Source: Bacillota bacterium
Lineage (GTDB): Bacteria; Bacillota; Clostridia; Lachnospirales; Lachnospiraceae
Assembly (NCBI GenBank): GCA_023411215.1
Contig: JAEYOY010000068.1
Coordinates: 1 to 26,582, forward strand
Length of the DNA stretch: 26,582 nucleotides
Reading direction: 5' to 3'
Part shown: positions 7,732 through 15,401 of the stretch, one piece after another
Layout: the number at the start of each line of letters is the position of its first letter
Numbering within the stretch: the stretch's first letter is position 1
Made by a program: the position numbers and the translations under genes
The notes under the pieces: model-generated
Seen by the model: the letters and a program-made list of their open reading frames with translations, nothing else
Told to the model about the DNA's origin: nothing
Databases searched by the model: none

Positions 7732-9792
7732 ATGGCAAAATGTAAGAGTTGTAAGACTAATATTCCAGAGGATACACTATACTGTAAGGACTGCCAAGAT
7801 GAGCTAAGCACGAAAGCGAATGAGTCTTATCTGGACAGTCTATTAAGTTCCGTTAAAATTAATCCTAATGTGGAAAATATATATAAGAAAAAGAACAGTA
7901 AAAAAGAGAATAGTAACAGCCCTGACAAGGACATCAATCAGGTTAGCAGGAACAGTTTAGAACAAGATTCTAAGCTCAGGCAAAAAGAAAGGCCTGAACG
8001 TACTCCTGTAACCGAGGAAGATGATTTGTACAGGGTTGATTTTAGTGACATAGAAGATTTTGAACAATTTGATTTTGAGGAAGATCTAAGTGGTATTGAT
8101 AGTGATCTTATTATCAATGATGAAGATTTGTTTGGAGAAAGCCTATCCAGTTTGTTGGGAGAAGTAGATAGTCTTGAAGAAGAGCCTGATATACAGACAG
8201 AAGTAGATAAGGCTGTCGAGTTTGCATATTATGATGAACAACAAACGGCTGGACACATAGATGATGAAGAGGAAGCAGCAGATACATATACAGAGGATAT
8301 ATTAAAAGCCTTCAATGAAGTAGCTCCGGAAGGAGAGATGTTCTCTGCTGAGCTACAGAGAGATGATACAGCAACTGCCACTATGATAGTTGATGAAACC
8401 TTTGAAGCTTCAGTGGTAACGGAATATGAGGAGCCCCAGGAGGATTATAGCGATTTATCGGAAGAAACAGATATCGATCTTGATTTAGATGTGTTGCTGA
8501 ATAGCCTTGATACACAAAGCACAGAAGCGACAGCAGAGAAGAATACGGATAATCCGGACGAGGATATGTTTAGCACCTTTGGTAGTGATGATGTTGCAGA
8601 ATTACTAGCTTCCGATGTTTCAAGTGAAAGTTCGGAAAGTAGCATCGAACAGAATGAAGCAGAGCATGATGATTTTCTTGACTTATTGGGTCAATTGTCC
8701 GATGAGGATGAGTCAGCCGAGGATATCCGTGCAATTAGTGATATGCTAGCCGGCAATCTGAATTCTTCCAGTGGCAGCAATATACCAAGTAATGTAGGTG
8801 AGGTATTTTCGGATGCGCTCACGGCTGTTTCCTCACTGAACGACTATGAATTAGAAGAAGCATCGATTCTTAATAACGTTCCTGATCAGGAGACTAAGAA
8901 GGGCAAAAAAGGCAAAAAAGAGAAAGTCAAAAAAGAAAAGAATTCGAAAGAAAATAATAAGAAAGAAGAAACAATTTCGGATAATTCCCAAATAAGTCTT
9001 TTTAAACGTCTATTCGGAAATGTTAAGGATGATAAGACCGCCGCAGAGTTTGAAGAGGAGCAACGTAAGCTGACGGAACCCAAAGCGGAGAAGAAAAAGA
9101 AAGTTAAGGGTAAGGATAAAAATAATCTTACTTCCAACGATGAGGAAGAAGAGTCTAATGTTGCAAAGAAGGGTGGCAAGGATAGGGCTGCTAAGAAGGT
9201 AGACAAGAAGGATATAGCAGAAAAGAAGAAGAAGACAAAAGAAGTAATTGAGGTCATTGATGAAATTGATGAGGATCCAGGACGGATCAATCGGTTAGGC
9301 GCTATTATTGTATTTTTCTTCTGTGGAATTATTGCGATTATCTTAATTGCTGGAACCAATATGGTTACCTACGCCTTAAACATCCAGTATGCTACGAGTT
9401 ATTTTAATCATCATAAGTATAACCAAGCCTATAATGAAGTGTATGGTGTGGATATTAAAGATGAAGATATCGGACTATATGATAAAATTCAGACAGTTAT
9501 GTTTGTAAATAAGCAATTAAACTCCTATAATAATTATTATGCTCTGGAGAAATATCCCGAGGCCTTGGATTCCTTGCTTAAGGGTCTCAGCCGCTATGAT
9601 AAATATATCGAGCTTGCGACTATGCTTGGTATTGAATCCGATTTGGATTATGTGAGGTCACAGATTCTTGCAGAATTGAATAATGTATTCAATATTACTG
9701 AGACGGATGCGATGCAGATATTGTCGTATGACAACAAAGAAGATTATAGTTTAGCGGTTTATGATGTTGTTTTAGAGAAGTTGAATAATTAA
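7732..9792 (+). CDS. Zinc-ribbon, charge-segregated single-pass membrane protein, function unknown
   Basis: A 686-residue protein with a clear layout. Residues 4-21 form a zinc ribbon (C4-x2-C7 and C18-x2-C21). Residues about 60-375 are very acidic and low in complexity, rich in Asp, Glu and Ser. Residues about 385-510 are lysine-rich with KKGKKGKK and KAEKKKKVKGK tracts. One membrane helix lies at about 522-545. Residues 546-686 form a folded-looking helical domain with TPR-like Tyr/Ala/Leu spacing. The lysines before the helix predict that the N-terminal part is cytoplasmic and the C-terminal domain outside. I know no named family; similar zinc-ribbon/TM proteins are common in Lachnospiraceae. 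The ATG has a weak ribosome binding site. It ends 24 nt before hisH, so the his genes may share its transcript. No enzymatic motif is visible. Confidence 0.75.
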   Translation: MAKCKSCKTNIPEDTLYCKDCQDELSTKANESYLDSLLSSVKINPNVENIYKKKNSKKENSNSPDKDINQVSRNSLEQDSKLRQKERPERTPVTEEDDLYRVDFSDIEDFEQFDFEEDLSGIDSDLIINDEDLFGESLSSLLGEVDSLEEEPDIQTEVDKAVEFAYYDEQQTAGHIDDEEEAADTYTEDILKAFNEVAPEGEMFSAELQRDDTATATMIVDETFEASVVTEYEEPQEDYSDLSEETDIDLDLDVLLNSLDTQSTEATAEKNTDNPDEDMFSTFGSDDVAELLASDVSSESSESSIEQNEAEHDDFLDLLGQLSDEDESAEDIRAISDMLAGNLNSSSGSNIPSNVGEVFSDALTAVSSLNDYELEEASILNNVPDQETKKGKKGKKEKVKKEKNSKENNKKEETISDNSQISLFKRLFGNVKDDKTAAEFEEEQRKLTEPKAEKKKKVKGKDKNNLTSNDEEEESNVAKKGGKDRAAKKVDKKDIAEKKKKTKEVIEVIDEIDEDPGRINRLGAIIVFFFCGIIAIILIAGTNMVTYALNIQYATSYFNHHKYNQAYNEVYGVDIKDEDIGLYDKIQTVMFVNKQLNSYNNYYALEKYPEALDSLLKGLSRYDKYIELATMLGIESDLDYVRSQILAELNNVFNITETDAMQILSYDNKEDYSLAVYDVVLEKLNN

Positions 9793-9816
9793 GAAATACA
9801 GGAAGGGACTGAAAAC

Positions 9817-10425
9817 ATGATTGCTATTATTGATTATGATGCAGGTAATTTGAAGAGTGTGGAGAAGGCGCTGCTTCATCTTGGAGAGGAAGCTCTGATA
9901 ACAAGAGATAAAGCTCAGTTGATGAGAGCGGATAAGGTTATTCTTCCGGGAGTGGGCCATTTTGGAGATGCTATGACAAAGCTGCACCATTATCAATTAG
10001 TTGAGGTGATCAAGGAAATTATCGAGAATAAGACTCCCTTTCTAGGGATATGTCTTGGTATGCAGGTGCTTTTTGAGAGCAGTGATGAATGCAAGGGAGT
10101 AGAGGGGTTATCTGTTCTAAAGGGAGATATTCTTCGGATTCCTAACGCTGAAGGTGTAAAAATCCCACATATGGGTTGGAATTCTTTAACCATCAAGGAG
10201 GGTGCAAAGTTGTATCAGGGTATTGAACAGCAAGCCTTTGTATACTTTGTCCATTCCTATTATCTGAAAGCTAATGATCCAAAGGATGTGGCGGCAACTA
10301 CACATTATAGTACTTTAATCGATGCTTCTGTAGAGAGAGCTAATGTGTTTGGCTGTCAGTTCCATCCGGAGAAGAGTGGTGAAATTGGACTTCAGATTCT
10401 GAAAAATTTTGCAAATCTTTCATAA
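9817..10425 (+). CDS. hisH: Imidazole glycerol phosphate synthase, glutamine amidotransferase subunit
   Basis: A 202-residue class I glutaminase. It releases ammonia from glutamine and passes it to HisF, which makes imidazole glycerol phosphate and AICAR in histidine synthesis. Seen: IIDYDAGNLKSV (4-15), LPGVGHFGDAM (43-53), the nucleophile elbow GICLGMQ with Cys79, HMGWN near the middle, and the rest of the triad in FHPEKS (His183, Glu185). The length is standard. GGAAGGGA lies about 8 nt before the ATG. hisF follows after 35 bp; hisA, which usually lies between these two genes, is absent. Confidence 0.97.
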   Translation: MIAIIDYDAGNLKSVEKALLHLGEEALITRDKAQLMRADKVILPGVGHFGDAMTKLHHYQLVEVIKEIIENKTPFLGICLGMQVLFESSDECKGVEGLSVLKGDILRIPNAEGVKIPHMGWNSLTIKEGAKLYQGIEQQAFVYFVHSYYLKANDPKDVAATTHYSTLIDASVERANVFGCQFHPEKSGEIGLQILKNFANLS

Positions 10426-10460
10426 TTGCAAGGTAGATAAGAAAGGATGGTAAAGAGATA

Positions 10461-11222
10461 ATGCTGACAAAAAGAATTATTCCATGTTTGGATGTGCATA
10501 ATGGGCGTGTAGTGAAAGGGGTCAATTTTGTAAATCTGCGTGATGCCGGAGATCCGGTTGAGGTTGGAGCAGCCTATGATAAAGCTGGAGCTGACGAATT
10601 GGTATTTCTTGATATAACCGCATCCTCTGATGCCAGAACCATTAAGATAGATATGGTACGAAGAGTGGCGGAAACGATATTCATTCCTTTTACAGTGGGT
10701 GGTGGCATCCGCACCGTAGAAGACTTTAAGATGATCCTGCGAGAAGGGGCGGATAAAATTGCGGTCAATACAGCAGCAATTCTTAACCCCACTTTGATTA
10801 GCGAAGCGGCATATAAATTCGGCAGTCAATGCGTCGTTTTGGCAATAGATGCAAAACGAAGAGCAGATGGCTCCGGCTGGAATATCTATAAGAACGGTGG
10901 AAGAGTCGATATGGGAATCGATGCGGTCGAGTGGGCGATGAAAGCCTGCGAATTGGGGGCAGGAGAGATACTTCTGACCAGTATGGACTGTGACGGTACC
11001 AAAGACGGCTATGATCTGGAGTTAACCAAAGCTATATCCGAGAGTGTACCGGTGCCGGTAATCGCTTCCGGTGGAGCTGGAACGATGGAGCATTTCTATG
11101 ATGCTCTGACAATGGGCAAAGCGGATGCGGCATTGGCAGCCTCCCTGTTCCATTATAAAGAAATGGAGATTCTGGATCTGAAGAGCTATCTGAAGGACAA
11201 GGGAATTAGTGTGAGATTTTAG
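10461..11222 (+). CDS. hisF: Imidazole glycerol phosphate synthase, cyclase subunit
   Basis: A 253-residue (beta/alpha)8 barrel. With ammonia from HisH it converts PRFAR to imidazole glycerol phosphate and AICAR, cytoplasmic step five of histidine synthesis. Seen: RIIPCLDV with catalytic Asp11, TVGGGIRT (78-85) and the GGAG phosphate-binding motifs of the two barrel halves, AIDAKR with catalytic Asp130, and ILLTSMDCDGTKDGYDLEL. The C-terminal ISVRF is typical. The gene is followed by a stem-loop with a T-run, so a transcript containing hisH-hisF probably ends here. The rest of the pathway must be elsewhere. Confidence 0.97.
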   Translation: MLTKRIIPCLDVHNGRVVKGVNFVNLRDAGDPVEVGAAYDKAGADELVFLDITASSDARTIKIDMVRRVAETIFIPFTVGGGIRTVEDFKMILREGADKIAVNTAAILNPTLISEAAYKFGSQCVVLAIDAKRRADGSGWNIYKNGGRVDMGIDAVEWAMKACELGAGEILLTSMDCDGTKDGYDLELTKAISESVPVPVIASGGAGTMEHFYDALTMGKADAALAASLFHYKEMEILDLKSYLKDKGISVRF

Positions 11223-11279
11223 CAACGACCTTTCGTTTACGTAGCAGTTTGAGGTGAAAGAAAATTATATTTAAAAACT

Positions 11280-11316
11280 AGCCGGAGGGAGCTGCATTAG
11301 ATCCAACCGGCTTTTA
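11280..11316 (+). terminator. Intrinsic terminator after hisF
   Basis: AGCCGG (11280-11285) pairs with CCGGCT (11307-11312); further weak pairing inside closes a loop of about 20 nt, followed by TTTTATT. It stands 58 bp after the hisF stop. Confidence 0.7.
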
Positions 11317-11324
11317 TTCATGAT

Positions 11325-11355
11325 AATAGAAAGCTCACGAAGCGTGCTTTCTATT
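11325..11355. repeat. Long hairpin between hisF and ung
   Basis: AATAGAAAG (11325-11333) pairs with CTTTCTATT (11347-11355), then a 2-nt bulge, CACG (11336-11339) pairs with CGTG (11343-11346), leaving an AAG triloop. The 13-bp stem has no T-run, so it is not a classical terminator. It abuts the dispersed repeat that follows. Confidence 0.7.
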
Positions 11356-11356
11356 G

Positions 11357-11454
11357 TATACGCGTAAGCAAAGTGAGCATTAGCAAGCTTGCTTGTATAT
11401 ATGTGAACGCGCCCGCGAACCGGAAGAAGCCCGCGAACTATGTTTCTTCAGGTT
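11357..11454. repeat. Dispersed intergenic repeat, copy A, with hairpin tail
   Basis: Contains CGTAAGCAAAGTGAGC (11363-11378), shared at 15 of 16 positions with copy B, and GCAAGCTTGCTTG (11383-11395), identical to copy C. Then come TATGTGAAC and two copies of GCCCGCGAAC (11411-11420 and 11429-11438). AACC-g-GAAGAA (11418-11428) can pair with TTCTTC-a-GGTT (11444-11454). It is more GC-rich than nearby intergenic DNA and ends just before the ung ribosome binding site. Confidence 0.6.
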
Positions 11455-11483
11455 GAATTTAATAGGAGATTAGGAGATAGAAT

Positions 11484-12158
11484 ATGAGTGCTATTAATAA
11501 TGATTGGTTGGAGGCGGTTGGTGAGGAATTTCACCAACCCTATTATACAGAATTATACAAATTCGTAAAATCGGAATACAGCAAAGCTGTCATATATCCG
11601 AATGCTGAGGACATCTTTAATGCATTTCACTTTACACCGTTGAGTAATGTGAAGGTTGTGATTCTGGGGCAGGACCCCTATCACAATGAAGGGCAGGCCC
11701 ACGGCCTGTGCTTTTCGGTAAAGCCTCAGGTTGAGGTTCCACCATCCCTTGTTAACATCTACAAGGAGCTGCAGGAGGATTTGGGTTGTTACATACCGAA
11801 TAATGGATATCTGGAGAAATGGGCAAGACAGGGAGTGTTGTTGTTGAATACCGTTCTAACTGTTCGTGCACATCTGGCTAATTCTCATCAGGGCATGGGT
11901 TGGGAGCGTTTCACGGATGCGGTGATACAAGCAGTGAATGCTCAGGATAGGCCAATCGTGTTCCTTCTGTGGGGCAGACCGGCACAACTGAAGAAGTCCA
12001 TGCTGAATAATCCGAAGCATCTGATTCTGGAGGCACCACATCCAAGTCCCTTATCTGCATATCGTGGCTTTTTTGGTAGTAAGCACTTCAGCAAGGCAAA
12101 TGCCTTTCTGCAAAAGACCGGCATAGAGCCCATTGATTGGCAGATTGAAAATCTATAA
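11484..12158 (+). CDS. ung: Uracil-DNA glycosylase, family 1
   Basis: A 224-residue enzyme that removes uracil from DNA by cleaving the N-glycosidic bond, starting base-excision repair. Seen: the water-activating motif GQDPYHNEGQAHGLCFS (62-78) with catalytic Asp64, PPSLVNIYKEL, LLLNTVLTVRAHLANSH with the uracil-specificity Asn, and the minor-groove loop HPSPLSAYRGFFG with His186. Positions of Asp64 and His186 nearly match E. coli Ung (64 and 187). TTAGGAGAT lies just upstream of the ATG. The gene is monocistronic, with repeats and a terminator on either side. Confidence 0.97.
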   Translation: MSAINNDWLEAVGEEFHQPYYTELYKFVKSEYSKAVIYPNAEDIFNAFHFTPLSNVKVVILGQDPYHNEGQAHGLCFSVKPQVEVPPSLVNIYKELQEDLGCYIPNNGYLEKWARQGVLLLNTVLTVRAHLANSHQGMGWERFTDAVIQAVNAQDRPIVFLLWGRPAQLKKSMLNNPKHLILEAPHPSPLSAYRGFFGSKHFSKANAFLQKTGIEPIDWQIENL

Positions 12159-12195
12159 TAATTGCGATTATGGTGGTATAACGGATGATACATTC

Positions 12196-12229
12196 GCCCT
12201 AAGTTAATAATATTAGCTTAGGGCTTTTT
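12196..12229 (+). terminator. Intrinsic terminator after ung
   Basis: GCCCTAAG (12196-12203) pairs with CTTAGGGC (12217-12224), with inner TTAATA/TATTAG able to extend the stem, followed by five T (12225-12229). It is 38 bp past the ung stop. Confidence 0.88.
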
Positions 12230-12282
12230 CAATTCATGCGAGGAAATTCACAGTTCAATTAATTCAATGAGTTCCCTGAATT

Positions 12283-12370
12283 ACACGTAAGCAAAGTAAG
12301 CTATGTGAACAAAGGCGGTTGGTTCACAATATGCAAGCGTGTATGTGAATAATGCCTGCTATCAGGCATA
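12283..12370. repeat. Dispersed intergenic repeat, copy B, with hairpins
   Basis: CGTAAGCAAAGTAAGC (12286-12301) matches copy A except at one base and is followed by TATGTGAAC as in A. TTCACA (12323-12328) pairs with TGTGAA (12344-12349) around GCAAGC, and ATGCCTG (12352-12358) pairs perfectly with CAGGCAT (12363-12369) around a CTAT loop. This fills most of the 345-bp gap between ung and the permease. The rest (12371-12504) holds only a 9-bp inverted repeat (AATTTTCAT at 12403, ATGAAAATT at 12468) and the permease ribosome binding site. Confidence 0.6.
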
Positions 12371-12504
12371 GTAGAAACTCGTTAAGTGAGTTCCAATGGT
12401 TAATTTTCATAAAACTTGGAATAATAGTTATAGTTCCTAACAAAAGGAAGAATTTATTCTATAGTTGATGAAAATTCAGGATGAATTAATCGGAGGACAT
12501 AATA

Positions 12505-13998
12505 ATGAAGAAGCATGAGAAAGGGTTATCAGCCTGGCAGCTGACAATGATGGCGATGGGCTGCGTAATTGGTGGATCCTTCTTCTTGGGATCTGCAGTA
12601 GCAATTCAGGCAGCGGGACCATCTATAATAGTATCCTTTATACTAGGTGGAATTTTGATTTATTTTATCTTATATGCACTGTCGGAGATGACAGTTGCTA
12701 ATCCGGATTCTGGCTCCTTCTATACCTTTACTGCTAAGGTATTTGGACCCGGAGCAGGTTTTGTTGTAGGATGGGTATACTGGACCGGTATGGTACTTGC
12801 TATGTCCAGTGAAGCAACAGCGGTGTCTATTCTTGTAAAGGAATGGATACCGAATATTTCAATCCCTATACTGGGTAGTGCGATTATCATTGGAACAACC
12901 TTGGTTAATCTTTTAGGTGCGGATAAATTAAGTAAACTGGAAAGCAGTTTGGCATTAGTTAAGGTATTTGCTGTTATCGCTTTTATTATTATCGGAATTC
13001 TTTTAATTGTCGGTCTGATTCGAGGGGTTGGCGCGATCGGCCTGGGAGAGATAGCCAGAGAGCCTTTGATGCCTGGTGGAATACGCAGTATTCCGGGAAG
13101 CATGCTGATTGTCATATTTTCATACGCAGGCTTTGAAATTATTGGACTTGCATCATCGGAGGCTGAAAATCCGAATAAGACGATACCGAAGGCGATTACT
13201 TATACTGTATTTGGTTTGGTAGGTTTATATATATTATCAACATTGGTTCTGTTACCTTTAATACCTACAGCCTCCTTGACAGAGGATGTGAGTCCGATGG
13301 TTGCTGCGCTCAGCCGATGGGGCATGGGTTGGGCAGGAACTGTGATTAACTTTATTCTGGTGACAGCAATATTATCAACGATGATGGCCTCCATGTTCGG
13401 ACTAGGCAGAATGATGCGCTCTGTCGCGGAGGAAGGTCATGCTCCAAAATGGTTGAAGGAGAAGACAGATATTCCGTTTCGCGGAATCTTGTTTTCTGGA
13501 TTTGCAATGTTGGTCGGGTTGGGGGCAGGTTTATTCTTTCCCAGAGTATATCTTTTCTTAATCAGCTCCGGAGGATTTGCTACTTTATTAACGTATGCTG
13601 CTATTGTGGCAACTCATATCCGCTTTCGTAAATGTAATGGATGCCCTCCGGAGGGAAAATGTCAGATGCCCGGATATCCTTATACCTCGTGGATTGCCTT
13701 AATCGGAATCATTGTTGTCATTATTAGTATGCCCTTTATCTCAGGTCAAGGTTCCGGTCTAGTTGCCGGTATTGTTATGACAGTGCTTTATGCAGGCATT
13801 TATTGTATAATGTGGATCTCAGGTAGAGAAGGGGAAACGAAGGATATGGAAAGGCTGCATCGCCGTAGATTGAATGCGGGCTATTCACAGGAAATGTCAG
13901 AGGAGCTCACAGGGATGAAGAAGAATAACAACAAGAGAAATGAGAGCTGTAGCAAGAAGGATGAATTTGATGATGAGGATGATGATTATTTTGAATAA
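12505..13998 (+). CDS. APC-superfamily amino-acid permease
   Basis: A 497-residue membrane transporter with about 12 helices, of the amino acid-polyamine-organocation superfamily (amino-acid transporter/GABA permease type), probably importing an amino acid with protons. Seen: GLSAWQLTMMAMGCVIGGSFFLG across helix 1 (with the family's unwound G-x-G region, residues 19-29), ALSEM (58-62), PDSGSFYTF (67-75), FSYAGFEIIGLASSEAENP (205-223) in helix 6 and the following loop, and a GRMMRSVAEEGHAPKWL loop (301-317). Unusual points: a cysteine cluster C377-x2-C380-x5-C386 in a loop between late helices and a charged tail (about 440-497) ending in an Asp/Glu run. A good GGAGG site precedes the ATG. The substrate cannot be read from the sequence. 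Confidence 0.9.
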   Translation: MKKHEKGLSAWQLTMMAMGCVIGGSFFLGSAVAIQAAGPSIIVSFILGGILIYFILYALSEMTVANPDSGSFYTFTAKVFGPGAGFVVGWVYWTGMVLAMSSEATAVSILVKEWIPNISIPILGSAIIIGTTLVNLLGADKLSKLESSLALVKVFAVIAFIIIGILLIVGLIRGVGAIGLGEIAREPLMPGGIRSIPGSMLIVIFSYAGFEIIGLASSEAENPNKTIPKAITYTVFGLVGLYILSTLVLLPLIPTASLTEDVSPMVAALSRWGMGWAGTVINFILVTAILSTMMASMFGLGRMMRSVAEEGHAPKWLKEKTDIPFRGILFSGFAMLVGLGAGLFFPRVYLFLISSGGFATLLTYAAIVATHIRFRKCNGCPPEGKCQMPGYPYTSWIALIGIIVVIISMPFISGQGSGLVAGIVMTVLYAGIYCIMWISGREGETKDMERLHRRRLNAGYSQEMSEELTGMKKNNNKRNESCSKKDEFDDEDDDYFE

Positions 13999-14082
13999 TT
14001 TCTAGAAATTCAGCTAGAGAGGTTTTTAATTAGAAACGATGGAAAGCACACTTTGCTAACCTTTTATTGTCATGTATAGAAA

Positions 14083-14130
14083 GGGAGCATCAATGTATGA
14101 AAGGAAAACCACACATACATTGATGCTCCC
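14083..14130. terminator. Perfect 17-bp stem-loop between convergent genes
   Basis: A 17-base arm at 14083-14099 (starts GGGAGCATC) is exactly complementary to 14114-14130, with a 14-nt purine-rich loop. It separates the plus-strand permease from the minus-strand CPBP gene, so it probably acts as a bidirectional terminator. T-runs are poor on both sides (a TTTT 6 nt downstream on plus, TTTCT on minus). Confidence 0.7.
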
Positions 14131-14146
14131 GTAAAATTTTAAGGAA

Positions 14147-15151
14147 TTATTGAGCTTCGTTCCCGATTGTCTGCTTAATATCTTCTACAAGAACCGGTTG
14201 ATCCACCATGGACTCAGTTACCGGAAGAGGATCCATAGAGAGAAAATCAAACTTTTTGCTCTTATAATATCGATTAACAACTACAAAACCGATCAATAAA
14301 ATTCCTGTTACAAATAAACCGCCTTCCGGTCCGAAGGCACCGCCGTTCAGAATATTGTCCTTAGTATAGGAGGTGGATAGCATTCCCACCACCTCTGTTC
14401 CGCTTACCTTAAAGCCGAATACATTACCCTGGAAATAGTTCCAGGTGATGTGATATCCGATCGGCATCCAGATATTCCCTGATTTTAGGTACATATAAGA
14501 AAATAAGATACCTACCAGAGTAAGATTGATATAGGCAACAATACCGATTCCGGAATTGAAGCTATGTAATAATGCAAAAATAACACTGGGTATAATCATG
14601 ATGGCAGCAATACTTTTCGTTTGTCTTAATACGGACATGATATAGCCGCGACTAAGCAGCTCCTCGGCAAAGCCAACCATAATGAATATAAACAAATACA
14701 GTAGCTGTGATGTTGCAAAATGAGGCTTCCAGGTAGCAATCTCTGCTTGACCGGATAAAAGGATAGCAGCAAATACTACGCTGATCGATAGGATACCAAA
14801 GATAAGACCAGCCAACAGCTCTTTATAATCTGACTTGAGCGGAGTAAAGCCCATATCAGATAGCCTACGCTTGGTAGATATTTTCCATGCCAGAATTGGT
14901 ATTAAGATCGTGATTACTTCCTGGATAAACATCATAATCATATTGACGTTTTCCATGATCTTCTGGCCTCGCTCCGTATAGGTATACGAGAATGCATTAG
15001 CACCGGCCAGCAGATCACCGGAAGCCATAAGAATACCGGATACCACTATTCCGATAACTATGGACACAGCGAAAATGCTAATATAGAAGATAGCCATAAC
15101 AATCGCGATTTTCCAACCGGATCGAACCTTGCCCTCCTTGTTTTTAAACAT
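14147..15151 (-). CDS. CPBP-family intramembrane metalloprotease
   Basis: A 334-residue integral membrane protein of the CPBP (CAAX protease and bacteriocin-processing, Abi) family. Seen: about eight hydrophobic helices; the active-site motif EELLSR with Glu163, Glu164 and Arg168; FALLHSF with His196; and HITWN with His234 and Asn238, which together form the family's glutamate/histidine metal-type site. Family members include eukaryotic Rce1 and bacterial bacteriocin-immunity proteins; the target here is unknown. All key residues are present, so it should be active. AAAGGAG lies 8 nt before the ATG. The C-terminal tail (about 305-334) is soluble. Confidence 0.9.
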   Translation of the reverse strand: MFKNKEGKVRSGWKIAIVMAIFYISIFAVSIVIGIVVSGILMASGDLLAGANAFSYTYTERGQKIMENVNMIMMFIQEVITILIPILAWKISTKRRLSDMGFTPLKSDYKELLAGLIFGILSISVVFAAILLSGQAEIATWKPHFATSQLLYLFIFIMVGFAEELLSRGYIMSVLRQTKSIAAIMIIPSVIFALLHSFNSGIGIVAYINLTLVGILFSYMYLKSGNIWMPIGYHITWNYFQGNVFGFKVSGTEVVGMLSTSYTKDNILNGGAFGPEGGLFVTGILLIGFVVVNRYYKSKKFDFLSMDPLPVTESMVDQPVLVEDIKQTIGNEAQ

Positions 15152-15308
15152 AATGAATACTCCTTTCTCTCCACAATGACCCTGATGAATAAGAAGTTTA
15201 CTCCAATAAGCGTACTTTGCAATTCTTTCTAAGCGAAAGGATAATCGCTTTGTGAAGAGACTTTTTTCTTCATACTGGGTGCCCTATTATCTTGCTTTTA
15301 TTTATATA

Positions 15309-15332
15309 ATATAGGAGGTTTCCCTCCTATAT
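15309..15332. repeat. Perfect 10-bp hairpin upstream of the CPBP gene
   Basis: ATATAGGAGG (15309-15318) and CCTCCTATAT (15323-15332) enclose a TTTC loop. On the minus strand it follows the activase terminator and lies about 160 nt before the CPBP start. It could be a second terminator for the activase or part of the CPBP promoter region. The stem holds a GGAGG that resembles a Shine-Dalgarno, but no start codon follows. Confidence 0.6.
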
Positions 15333-15345
15333 GGATATCAATACA

Positions 15346-15379
15346 GAAAATGGAGCCAGCTCTGGCTGGCTTTCATTTC
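15346..15379 (-). terminator. Terminator of the activase gene
   Basis: GCCAGC (15355-15360) pairs with GCTGGC (15365-15370) around TCTG, with further A-T and G-T pairs outside. On the minus strand the stem is followed by an ATTTTC tract. It lies 25-55 nt beyond the stop of the 1409-residue protein. Confidence 0.6.
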
Positions 15380-15401
15380 TTTAGAATGAAACGGATTTCC
15401 C

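Noticed and set aside
8886..9359. Minus-strand open frame of 157 codons inside the zinc-ribbon protein gene
   Set aside because: It is the antisense of the lysine-rich tract (AAG/AAA codons give Phe/Leu/Ser), a classic shadow frame.
10392..10829. 145-codon minus-strand frame over the hisH-hisF junction
   Set aside because: Opposes two certain his genes and has no ribosome binding site or recognisable sequence.
11357..11454. CRISPR array or tandem repeat
   Set aside because: Only a 10-bp direct repeat occurs twice; there are no regularly spaced repeats with unique spacers.
14147..15151. Bacteriocin locus suggested by the CPBP protease
   Set aside because: No precursor peptide or export gene found beside it; CPBP proteins are abundant and mostly of unknown role.
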